Source: Bacteroidota bacterium
Lineage (GTDB): Bacteria > Bacteroidota > Bacteroidia > Chitinophagales > Chitinophagaceae
DNA: 5,398 nucleotides
NCBI GenBank assembly: GCA_023391895.1
Contig: JAEWAC010000367.1
Coordinates: forward strand, 1 to 5,398
Reading direction: 5' to 3'
The notes under the pieces were generated by a model. It was not told the DNA's origin, did not search any database, and saw only the letters and a list, made by a program, of their open reading frames with translations. Below, piece after piece: positions 1-5,398 of this stretch (the stretch's first letter is position 1; the number at the start of each line of letters is the position of its first letter). The position numbers and the translations under genes are program-made.

Positions 1-198
1 GTCAATGCCAGAAACCTGGTGGACAAAAACGCCGCTTTAATGGTCAAAGACAGTGAGGCTTTGAATAAGGTAGTGCCCCTGGTGACTGAGCTGGCCCAAG
101 ACAGCGGCAGAAGAAATGAATTGAAGATCAACATTGGCAAATATGCGGTGCAGAATGCCGATCAACATATAGCAGAACAAATATTGAACAGTATATAA
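1..198 (+). CDS. murG: MurG, C-terminal end (5' part outside window)
   Basis: This is the last 65 codons of an ORF that enters from the left edge in frame 1 and ends at TAA 196-198. The visible stretch 'NLVDKNAALMVKDSEA' followed by an amphipathic tail ending 'HIAEQILNSI' matches the end of the MurG glycosyltransferase C-terminal domain as seen in Bacteroidota. MurG transfers GlcNAc from UDP-GlcNAc to lipid I, giving lipid II, on the cytoplasmic face of the inner membrane. The Asn-Ala-rich 'KNAA' segment and the helix after it belong to the last part of the GT-B fold; the donor-site residues lie upstream and cannot be checked. murC begins 4 bases after the stop, which is the normal dcw order. 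The identification rests on a short fragment plus context, but the two agree well. Confidence 0.85.
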   Translation, partial: VNARNLVDKNAALMVKDSEALNKVVPLVTELAQDSGRRNELKINIGKYAVQNADQHIAEQILNSI

Positions 199-202
199 AA
201 AC

Positions 203-1642
203 ATGAGTAACGAAACCAACATACCAACTACAACACTCACTACTTTAGAGGGGGTGCGTAGTACGTATTTTATAGGCATAGGCGGCATTGGTATGAGCGC
301 CCTGGCCCGTTACTTTCATGCAAAAGGAGTAGCCGTTAGCGGGTATGATAAAACAGAAACGCTTTTAACCAAAGCTTTGGAGCAGGAAGGCATTGCGGTT
401 CATTATACCGAGAACGTCAGTATTATTCCCAAAGAGGTAGACCTGGTAGTTTATACGCCGGCCATTCCAAAAAGCCAGGCGGAACTGGTGTATTATCAAA
501 GCCATGGCTATAAGGTAGTCAAGCGGAGCGATGTGCTGGGCGCCATTACCAATGATTCGTTCAATATCTGTATAGCCGGTACGCATGGCAAAACCACTAT
601 CACTACCATGGTGGCGCACCTGTTGCGCCATACCGGTTACGGCTGTAATGCCTTTTTGGGCGGCATTGCGGCAAATTATAATACCAACTTCTGGAGCAGT
701 GATAATAAGGTGGCTGTGATAGAAGCCGATGAATACGACCGGAGCTTTTTGAAGTTGTCGCCCGACATTGCCATTATATCTGCCATGGATGCCGATCACC
801 TGGATATCTATGGCGACGCGGCCGCCGTGCAGGAGGCATTTATTGCATTTGGCAACAAGGTAAAAAAGGCCGGCTTGCTGCTGACCCGGTTTGGCTTAAA
901 GCGGGTCGGGGAAATACAGGCGCCGCAGAAAAGCACCTACAGCCTGCAAAACGAGGCAGCCGACGTGTTTGCAACCGATATAAGGATTGAAGAAGGCGGT
1001 TACCGGTTTAATGTGCAGTTGCCCGGAGCCTTTATAGCCGATATAGCCTTGCACATGGGCGGTATGCACAATGTAGAAAATGCGGTAGCGGCTATTGCGG
1101 TGGCGCACCAGCTGGAGATTGATGCTGAAAAAATAAAAGCGGCGGTAGTGGACTTCAGAGGAGTGAAGCGGCGGTTTGAATACATTATTCCCCTGCAGGA
1201 AAAAATGCCCGGCAGTTATACTTACCCGGTCATGATTGATGATTATGCCCATCACCCGGAAGAACTGAAGGCTTTGCTGAAGAGTGCCCGGAGCTTGTTT
1301 CCGCAGCGGAAAATAACGGTTATTTTTCAGCCACACCTATACAGCCGAACAAAAGACTTTGCCGACGAATTTTCTGCTAGTTTAAATATAGCAGATCATA
1401 TAATTTTGCTGCCCATTTATCCAGCCCGTGAGGTGCCCATGGCAGGTGTTACCAGCGAGCTGATCCTGAAAAACATCGAAGCAGGAAAAGGGCAGGTGCT
1501 GGACAAAGAGGCACTGTTGCAGTGGATGCGGGAATACATTAAAACCATTGACAAGGAATTTGGGGAAGTAATTATAACGGCAGGTGCCGGCGATATTGAT
1601 ATGCTGGTACAGCCATTAAAAAAAATAATAGAACTGGGATAG
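203..1642 (+). CDS. murC: UDP-N-acetylmuramate--L-alanine ligase MurC
   Basis: A complete 479-residue Mur ligase, close to the usual family length. It joins L-Ala to UDP-MurNAc using ATP in the cytoplasm, the first amino-acid addition in peptidoglycan precursor synthesis. The N-terminal Rossmann-like domain carries the MurC-type 'GIGGIGMS' (residues 25-32), which binds the UDP-sugar. The central ATPase domain has the P-loop 'GTHGKTT' (126-132), the metal-site 'EADEYDRSFL' (174-183) and 'DADHLDIYG' (196-204), and 'HNVENAVAA' (289-297). The C-terminal domain has 'DFRGVKRRFE' (317-326), 'DDYAHHPEE' (346-354), 'FQPHLYSRT' (375-383) and 'ITAGAGDID' (458-466). All expected catalytic motifs are intact. 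The ATG at 203 leaves about 24 residues before the first glycine motif and sits 4 bases after murG. It is preceded by an A-rich stretch, not a Shine-Dalgarno sequence. The GIGGIGMS and AGAGDID motifs favour MurC over the related ligase Mpl. Confidence 0.97.
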   Translation: MSNETNIPTTTLTTLEGVRSTYFIGIGGIGMSALARYFHAKGVAVSGYDKTETLLTKALEQEGIAVHYTENVSIIPKEVDLVVYTPAIPKSQAELVYYQSHGYKVVKRSDVLGAITNDSFNICIAGTHGKTTITTMVAHLLRHTGYGCNAFLGGIAANYNTNFWSSDNKVAVIEADEYDRSFLKLSPDIAIISAMDADHLDIYGDAAAVQEAFIAFGNKVKKAGLLLTRFGLKRVGEIQAPQKSTYSLQNEAADVFATDIRIEEGGYRFNVQLPGAFIADIALHMGGMHNVENAVAAIAVAHQLEIDAEKIKAAVVDFRGVKRRFEYIIPLQEKMPGSYTYPVMIDDYAHHPEELKALLKSARSLFPQRKITVIFQPHLYSRTKDFADEFSASLNIADHIILLPIYPAREVPMAGVTSELILKNIEAGKGQVLDKEALLQWMREYIKTIDKEFGEVIITAGAGDIDMLVQPLKKIIELG

Positions 1643-1643
1643 A

Positions 1644-1646
1644 TTG
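1644..1646 (+). promoter_or_regulatory. TTG initiation codon of ftsQ, abutting the murC stop
   Basis: The murC TAG (1640-1642) is followed by one A and then TTG. TTG is the only usual start codon in the ftsQ frame between the upstream stop (1629-1631) and the membrane segment. Only a weak purine run (GGGATAGA, 1636-1643) precedes it, so start by termination-reinitiation from murC is likely. This is inferred from spacing. Confidence 0.7.
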
Positions 1647-2708
1647 AAGCTGAACAGAACCATACGGAAACTGATTGTACTGGGTGCCTGGCTGATGGTA
1701 GGGTGTGGTCTTGCTACACTGCTGATTGCGGCCAACCGAAAAGATCAGGCGCACCTTTGCAAGCAGGTGGTGGTCAGCATCAGGGGTGGTGGTGAAAACC
1801 TGTATATAGACAAGAACGATATTCTGGGCCAGATCAAGTATGCCACCCAGGGTGGCGTAGTGGGTAAGCCCGTAGCGGAAGTGAACCTGGCCATGCTGGA
1901 GCAAATGCTGGAGCAGCAAACCTGGATAAGAGATGCCGAGTTGTACTTTGACAGCAGGGATGTAATGTACGTATGGATTGCGGAAAGAGAGCCGATTGCC
2001 AGGGTGTTTACCCGTGCCGGTAACTCTTTTTATATTGACAGTGCAGGCCAACGCATGCCGCTGCTGGATAAGGTAAGTGCCCGGTTGCCGGTGATCACCA
2101 ATTTTACCGCTGACAAAAAGCTGGGCAAAAAAGACAGTGCCTTGCTGCGGTCGGTGACCAGCCTGGCGCAATACATTCGGGCCGACCGGTTTTGGAATGC
2201 ACAGATAGCGCAGATTGACATTACTGATGCCGGCACGTTTGAGCTGGTACCGGTTATTGGTAACCATATCATTCGTATAGGAACGGCAGACGAGGTGGAG
2301 GAAAAGTTGCACCGCCTGTTTGTCTTTTACCAGCAGGTAATGAGTAAAGCCGGCTTTGATAAATATGCGGTGGTGGATGTGCAGTTTAAAGACCAGGTGA
2401 TTGGCATTAAAGACAAAGGCGCCTCAGCGGTGGATTCCATTCAGTTGCAAAAGAACATCAAAGCGCTGATTGAGCAAACCAAACTGCAGGCGGCTGCCGA
2501 AAGCAGGGCGGCAGAAAGAAAGACGGCCGTTGCCTCAAAAGATACCGTAAATCAACAAGCTATATCTGTAGAAAAAACCAAACCAACCCTTGCAAAACCC
2601 AAGCCGGCGCCTGTAAAGGTGGCCGCATCCAATGTTGTTGAAAAACCAAAAAGCACCAAACCTGACCGGCAGCAACCCAAAGCGGTGATGCCCAGGAGGA
2701 GTAATTAA
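1644..2708 (+). CDS. ftsQ: Cell division protein FtsQ with long basic C-terminal tail
   Basis: A 354-residue single-pass membrane protein. FtsQ is a scaffold of the divisome: its periplasmic POTRA and beta domains hold FtsB/FtsL and link the FtsZ ring to septal wall synthesis. The short basic N-terminus (residues 1-9, with R6, R8, K9) precedes a hydrophobic segment at about 10-30, which gives N-in topology. A POTRA-like part follows at about 43-115, including 'LYIDKNDI' and 'QQTWIRDAELYFDSRDVMYVWIAEREPIAR'. The beta domain covers about 120-256 and ends 'KYAVVDVQFKDQVIGIK', a typical Bacteroidota FtsQ ending. Residues 257-354 form an extra low-complexity tail. The start is TTG at 1644, one base after the murC stop. 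The first in-frame ATG (1695, residue 18) would cut into the membrane segment, and a stop at 1629-1631 with no ATG or GTG after it rules out a longer form. Sequence identity is weak in this family, so context adds support. Confidence 0.92.
   Translation: MKLNRTIRKLIVLGAWLMVGCGLATLLIAANRKDQAHLCKQVVVSIRGGGENLYIDKNDILGQIKYATQGGVVGKPVAEVNLAMLEQMLEQQTWIRDAELYFDSRDVMYVWIAEREPIARVFTRAGNSFYIDSAGQRMPLLDKVSARLPVITNFTADKKLGKKDSALLRSVTSLAQYIRADRFWNAQIAQIDITDAGTFELVPVIGNHIIRIGTADEVEEKLHRLFVFYQQVMSKAGFDKYAVVDVQFKDQVIGIKDKGASAVDSIQLQKNIKALIEQTKLQAAAESRAAERKTAVASKDTVNQQAISVEKTKPTLAKPKPAPVKVAASNVVEKPKSTKPDRQQPKAVMPRRSN
2412..2705 (+). other. FtsQ C-terminal low-complexity tail (residues 257-354)
   Basis: After the conserved 'QVIGIK' end of the FtsQ beta domain the reading frame continues for 98 codons. 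Residues about 262-298 are Gln/Ala/Glu/Lys-rich and look helical ('QLQKNIKALIEQTKLQAAAESRAAERK'-like in composition). Residues 301-354 are disordered in character, with 9 Lys and 3 Arg against 2 Glu and 1 Asp, and 8 Pro in repeated K-P pairs. The N-in topology of FtsQ would place this basic tail in the periplasm. No known domain is recognised in it. Confidence 0.75.
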
Positions 2709-2766
2709 GTGTAAAAGTTATGAGATGGCATTACAGAAAATTAGGAGGTAAAGGAACGGCAGGAGG
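2694..2766 (+). repeat. Three AGGAGG motifs around the ftsQ-ftsA junction
   Basis: AGGAGG occurs at 2694-2699 (inside the last ftsQ codons), 2743-2748 and 2761-2766, the last two exactly 18 bases apart. Each is a full match to the anti-Shine-Dalgarno sequence of 16S rRNA. The third lies 8 bases before ATG 2775, an ideal spacing. The second has no ATG at a suitable distance, and the first has only ATG 2720, 20 bases on. The motifs themselves are certain; their function is inference. Confidence 0.55.
2761..2766 (+). promoter_or_regulatory. Shine-Dalgarno-like site for the short ORF at 2775
   Basis: AGGAGG is followed by 8 bases and then ATG at 2775. None of murC, ftsQ, ftsA or ftsZ in this window has a comparable site, and Bacteroidota generally make little use of Shine-Dalgarno pairing. 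A perfect one here is therefore unusual, but it could be chance in a purine-rich stretch. Confidence 0.35.
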
Positions 2767-2774
2767 CGAAAGCC

Positions 2775-2837
2775 ATGGCATCCGATAAACTTGAAAAACT
2801 TGATCAACCAAAACTGGAACAACTAAAAACAACATAA
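2775..2837 (+). CDS. Possible 20-residue leader peptide upstream of ftsA
   Basis: A short ORF, ATG 2775 to TAA 2835-2837, encodes MASDKLEKLDQPKLEQLKTT. It has a perfect AGGAGG 8 bases before the ATG and stops 3 bases before the ftsA ATG, in the same frame as ftsA. The peptide is hydrophilic, with a repeated 'KLE/KLD' pattern coming from three copies of AAACT(T/G)GA (2787-2794, 2796-2803, 2811-2818). It has no signal peptide or membrane segment and matches no family I know. The position suggests either a leader whose translation is coupled to ftsA or a former N-terminal extension of FtsA closed by a stop codon. It may also be untranslated; at 20 codons, ORF length alone is not evidence. Confidence 0.3.
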   Translation: MASDKLEKLDQPKLEQLKTT

Positions 2838-2840
2838 GAC

Positions 2841-4220
2841 ATGAACAACGAGCAACCAATTATTGTGGGGCTTGACATTGGAACAACTAAAATTGCTGTG
2901 ATTGCCGGACGAAAAAACGAGTTTGGTAAACTGGAAATTTTGGGTTTTGGTCGGGCTAACTCAAATGGTGTAAAGCACGGGCAGGTGCTGAACATTGACG
3001 AAACGATTAAGGCTATTCGTACCGCCTTGGAAAACTGTTATGCTTCTAATCCCAACCTGGAGGTAAACGAGGTGTATGTAGGCATTGCAGGCCATCACAT
3101 TAAAAGCCTGCAAACCCGCGGCGACATTGTGCGCCATGATACCGATGATGAAATTTCGCAAAAGGAAATTGACCAGCTGATCAATGATCAGTACAAGACG
3201 TACATTCCTGCCGGCGACCAGATCATTGATGTGATTCCGCAGGAATATACGGTGGACAATTTTCAAAACATTTCCGACCCCATTGGTTATGGCGGCGTAA
3301 AAGTGGGCGCCAATTTTCACATTATTACCGGCGACAAAAATGCCATCCGCAACATTAACCGCAGCGTGGAAAAAAGCGGGCTCATCACCAAAGACCTGGT
3401 GCTGCAGCCGTTGGCTTCTTCTGCTGCTGTGATGGCGCAGGAAGACCTGGAAGCCGGTGTAGCCATTGTGGATATTGGTGGCGGTACTACCGACCTGGCC
3501 GTATTTTATGAAGGCATTTTAAAGCACACGGCCGTAATCCCGTTTGCCGGCGAGAACATTACCAACGACATCAAAACCGGGCTGGGTGTTTTAAAGCAGC
3601 AGGCCGAGCAAATGAAGGTGCAGTTTGGTAGTGCCCTGGCCAACGAGGCCAAGAACAACGCCTATATTACCATTCCTGGTTTAAGGGGCATGCCGGCCAA
3701 GGAAATCAGCGTGAAAAACCTGGCGAACATTATTCAGGCCCGTATGAGCGAGATCCTGGATTTTGTGACCTACCATTTAAAGCAGGTAGGACTGGATAAC
3801 AAAATGCTGAACGGCGGTATTATTTTAACCGGCGGCGGATCGCAGTTAAAACACCTGATTCAACTCACCGAGTATGTAACCGGACTCAATGCCCGTGTTG
3901 GCCTGCCTATCGAGCACCTGGCGCCCGGTCATATCGAGGAGCTGTCCAAGCCCACTTATTCTACGTGTCTGGGATTGATTTTGAAAGGATATGACGATTA
4001 CGAGCAGCGACGCAAGCATTTTAATCATAGCTTTTTTAAGGTAGAAGTACCCGAAGGCTTGAAAGGAGCACTGGCTGGTGAAGCAGAAGAGGAAGAAGAA
4101 GCCGATGCAGAAACGATTACCAAGCCCAGAACCTCAAGAAAAGGATTGCCGAATTTCTGGAGCAAGTTTAAGAACAGTCTGATTGACATTTTCAAAGAAG
4201 AAGAAGACAAACATTTTTAA
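2841..4220 (+). CDS. ftsA: Cell division protein FtsA (actin-like FtsZ membrane tether)
   Basis: A complete 459-residue actin-fold ATPase. FtsA polymerises on the inner membrane, binds the FtsZ C-terminal peptide and recruits later division proteins. Visible motifs are phosphate-1 'GLDIGTTK' (residues 10-17), the FtsA-specific 1C/SHS2 region at about 85-165 (including 'YVGIAGHHIKSL' and 'IIDVIPQEYTVD'), phosphate-2 'VDIGGGTTDL' (210-219) and the adenosine motif 'GGIILTGGGSQL' (325-336). After the ATPase core there is an acidic linker (413-424, EAEEEEEADAE). A C-terminal amphipathic helix follows ('LPNFWSKFKNSLIDIF', 436-451), the expected membrane-targeting sequence. The 1C region and terminal helix separate it from MreB and DnaK relatives. 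The ATG at 2841 places the first strand at residue 7, as is normal. It has no Shine-Dalgarno site of its own and follows an A-rich stretch. The nearest upstream in-frame ATG is cut off by TAA 2835-2837. Confidence 0.97.
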   Translation: MNNEQPIIVGLDIGTTKIAVIAGRKNEFGKLEILGFGRANSNGVKHGQVLNIDETIKAIRTALENCYASNPNLEVNEVYVGIAGHHIKSLQTRGDIVRHDTDDEISQKEIDQLINDQYKTYIPAGDQIIDVIPQEYTVDNFQNISDPIGYGGVKVGANFHIITGDKNAIRNINRSVEKSGLITKDLVLQPLASSAAVMAQEDLEAGVAIVDIGGGTTDLAVFYEGILKHTAVIPFAGENITNDIKTGLGVLKQQAEQMKVQFGSALANEAKNNAYITIPGLRGMPAKEISVKNLANIIQARMSEILDFVTYHLKQVGLDNKMLNGGIILTGGGSQLKHLIQLTEYVTGLNARVGLPIEHLAPGHIEELSKPTYSTCLGLILKGYDDYEQRRKHFNHSFFKVEVPEGLKGALAGEAEEEEEADAETITKPRTSRKGLPNFWSKFKNSLIDIFKEEEDKHF

Positions 4221-4310
4221 TCAGCACCCGAAAACTACGTGAAACCATTCTTCATCCAATAACATTAACGGCAGTTACGGCAACACCGTGGCAGCGCAAA
4301 ATAATTAGCT
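4221..4310 (+). other. ftsA-ftsZ intergenic spacer
   Basis: This 90-base gap has no ORF of note. It contains a direct repeat of ACGGCA (4268-4273 and 4277-4282) and a very small possible hairpin (ACGG 4277-4280 with CCGT 4286-4289). There is no T-run, so no intrinsic terminator is seen, and no clear Bacteroidota promoter (TTG and TAnnTTTG boxes) was found. The bases just before ftsZ are A/T-rich (AAAATAATTAG) with no Shine-Dalgarno motif. Read-through transcription from ftsA to ftsZ is the simplest reading. Confidence 0.5.
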
Positions 4311-5398
4311 ATGATTCACTTTGATTTACCGAAAGAAAAATCCTCTATCATAAAGGTGATAGGTATCGGTGGCGGCGGCAGCAATGCGGTAAACCACATG
4401 TACAGCCAGAATATCGAAGGGGTAAACTTTATTATTGCCAATACCGATGCCCAGGCCATTGCCCTGAGCGAAGTGCCCAATAAAGTGCAGTTGGGTCCCC
4501 ACCTGACCCAGGGGCTGGGCGCCGGTGCCAACCCCGAAATTGGTCGCCAGGCTACCGAGGAGTCGCTGGAAGAACTGAAGGCAATGCTGGAAGTAAACAC
4601 CAAGATGGCCTTTATAACGGCCGGCATGGGCGGCGGTACCGGTACGGGTGGTGCGCCCATCATTTCCAAGATCTGTAAAGACCTGGGTATTTTAACCGTG
4701 GGTATTGTTACCACTCCTTTTTCCTACGAAGGCCGCAAGCGCCAGATGCAGGCCGAAGAAGGCATTAAAAACTTAAAGCAGTATGTAGATACGCTGCTGG
4801 TGATCTCAAACGACAAGCTGCGGCATCAGTTTGGGAACCTCAAAATGCGGGATGCATTTGCCAAAGCTGATAACATTTTGGCTACCGCGGCCAAATGTAT
4901 TACGGATGTAATCAACAGCACCGGCCAGATCAACGTGGACTTTGCCGATGTCTGTACCGTCATGCGCAATGGCGGTGTGGCCATCCTGGGTAATGCAACG
5001 GCAGCCGGCGAAAACCGGGCTCAGGTGGCCATTGAGGAAGCCCTGAACTCACCCTTGCTGAACGATAACGATATCCGCGGTGCCAAGTGGATCCTGATCA
5101 ACATTAACTCGGCCGAAGGCGAGCACGAGTTTACCATGGATGAAGTAGACATTATTCAAAACTACCTGTTGAGCCAGGCGGGCGAAAACTCGGATGTGAT
5201 TCTGGGTTTGGGCTACGACAACTCGCTGGGCAACAAAATTGGTATTACCCTTATTGCTACCGGCTTTGAGCATAACGATCCGTTTACCACAAGGCAGGCG
5301 CCCAAGGCGGAACCTTCTAAAGGTGAGGAAAAGATCATTATGACCCTGGGTGGTCAAAACGAGCCGCCCAAGCCAAAGGCCCAAACAGCCCCGGTAGA
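4311..5398 (+). CDS. ftsZ: Cell division GTPase FtsZ, 3' end outside window
   Basis: The first 362 codons of FtsZ, the tubulin-like GTPase that forms the cytokinetic ring. Motifs in order are 'IGIGGGGSNAVNHM' (residues 17-30, nucleotide-binding T1), 'NTDAQAI' (44-50), the tubulin signature in 'ITAGMGGGTGTGGAP' (102-116, T4), and 'TTPFSYEGRKR' (134-144). The T7 catalytic loop 'NVDFADV' (208-214) carries N208, D210 and D213, which complete the GTPase site of the neighbouring subunit. 'AIEEALNSPLL' (240-250) and 'GITLIATGF' (311-319) close the C-terminal domain. From about 321 the sequence becomes a Pro/Lys/Glu/Gln-rich linker, still open at the window edge, so the FtsZ C-terminal peptide that binds FtsA is not visible. 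The N-terminus before T1 is short, as in other Bacteroidota. ATG 4311 is the natural start, 90 bases after ftsA. Confidence 0.98.
   Translation, partial: MIHFDLPKEKSSIIKVIGIGGGGSNAVNHMYSQNIEGVNFIIANTDAQAIALSEVPNKVQLGPHLTQGLGAGANPEIGRQATEESLEELKAMLEVNTKMAFITAGMGGGTGTGGAPIISKICKDLGILTVGIVTTPFSYEGRKRQMQAEEGIKNLKQYVDTLLVISNDKLRHQFGNLKMRDAFAKADNILATAAKCITDVINSTGQINVDFADVCTVMRNGGVAILGNATAAGENRAQVAIEEALNSPLLNDNDIRGAKWILININSAEGEHEFTMDEVDIIQNYLLSQAGENSDVILGLGYDNSLGNKIGITLIATGFEHNDPFTTRQAPKAEPSKGEEKIIMTLGGQNEPPKPKAQTAPV

Noticed and set aside
365..1336. Antisense ORFs of about 145 codons opposite murC
   Set aside because: They shadow intact murC motifs on the other strand and show no start signal or protein-like composition.
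1618..1625. Run of eight A near the murC end as a programmed frameshift site joining MurC to FtsQ
   Set aside because: The shifted frames meet stops at once (TAA 1626 and TAG 1629 in the ftsQ frame; TGA just after 1640 in the other), so no fusion could form.
1572..2312. Long antisense ORF (246 codons) opposite ftsQ
   Set aside because: It lies opposite clear ftsQ coding sequence, its translation has no recognisable domain, and its length is explained by codon bias in the sense gene.
2720..2788. 22-codon ORF starting ATG 2720 in the ftsQ-ftsA gap
   Set aside because: No well-spaced ribosome site, Gly-rich sequence from the purine repeat, and it overlaps the better-supported short ORF at 2775.
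2784..2793. TAAACTTG as a Bacteroidota -7 promoter box (TAnnTTTG) before ftsA
   Set aside because: It has one mismatch and no TTG -33 box at the right distance; it is better explained as repeated Lys-Leu codons.
4268..4289. Hairpin and ACGGCA repeat in the ftsA-ftsZ gap as terminator or operator
   Set aside because: The stem is only 4 bp with no T-run, and a 6-base repeat is within chance for a 90-base gap.
4316..4714. Antisense ORF opposite the ftsZ 5' end
   Set aside because: Its Pro-rich runs are the reverse complement of FtsZ glycine motifs; it is a shadow.

Overview
This window is a stretch of a division and cell wall (dcw) cluster, with every gene on the + strand in the order murG (3' end only), murC, ftsQ, ftsA, ftsZ (3' end cut off). 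The order, the absence of murB and ddl between murC and ftsQ, and the protein styles all point to the phylum Bacteroidota. The protein features are an FtsQ with a 'YAVVDVQFKDQVIGIK' end and an FtsZ with 'FGNLKMRDAFAKADNILATAAK' and a long linker. The middling base composition and sequence flavour suggest the Chitinophagaceae, but that family-level guess is inference.

Layout: 1-198 is the end of murG. murC follows after 4 bases (203-1642). ftsQ starts one base after the murC stop, at a TTG codon (1644-2708). A 132-base gap (2709-2840) separates ftsQ from ftsA. It holds AGGAGG motifs and a possible 20-codon leader ORF that stops three bases before ftsA. ftsA runs 2841-4220. A 90-base gap with no clear signal precedes ftsZ (4311 to the window end, 362 codons visible).

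The genes form one functional chain. MurG makes lipid II at the inner membrane. MurC starts the UDP-MurNAc-peptide branch that feeds it. FtsZ forms the cytokinetic ring, FtsA ties it to the membrane through a C-terminal amphipathic helix, and FtsQ links the ring to the periplasmic septal synthesis machinery. The tight murG-murC-ftsQ packing suggests a single transcript. No promoter or terminator could be recognised in the window.

No new type of system is evident; this is a conserved core region. The points most worth a second look are the ftsQ-ftsA gap (strong Shine-Dalgarno-like motifs plus a tiny ORF in frame with ftsA, in a phylum that seldom uses Shine-Dalgarno sequences) and a roughly 100-residue Lys/Pro/Ala/Gln-rich tail on FtsQ.
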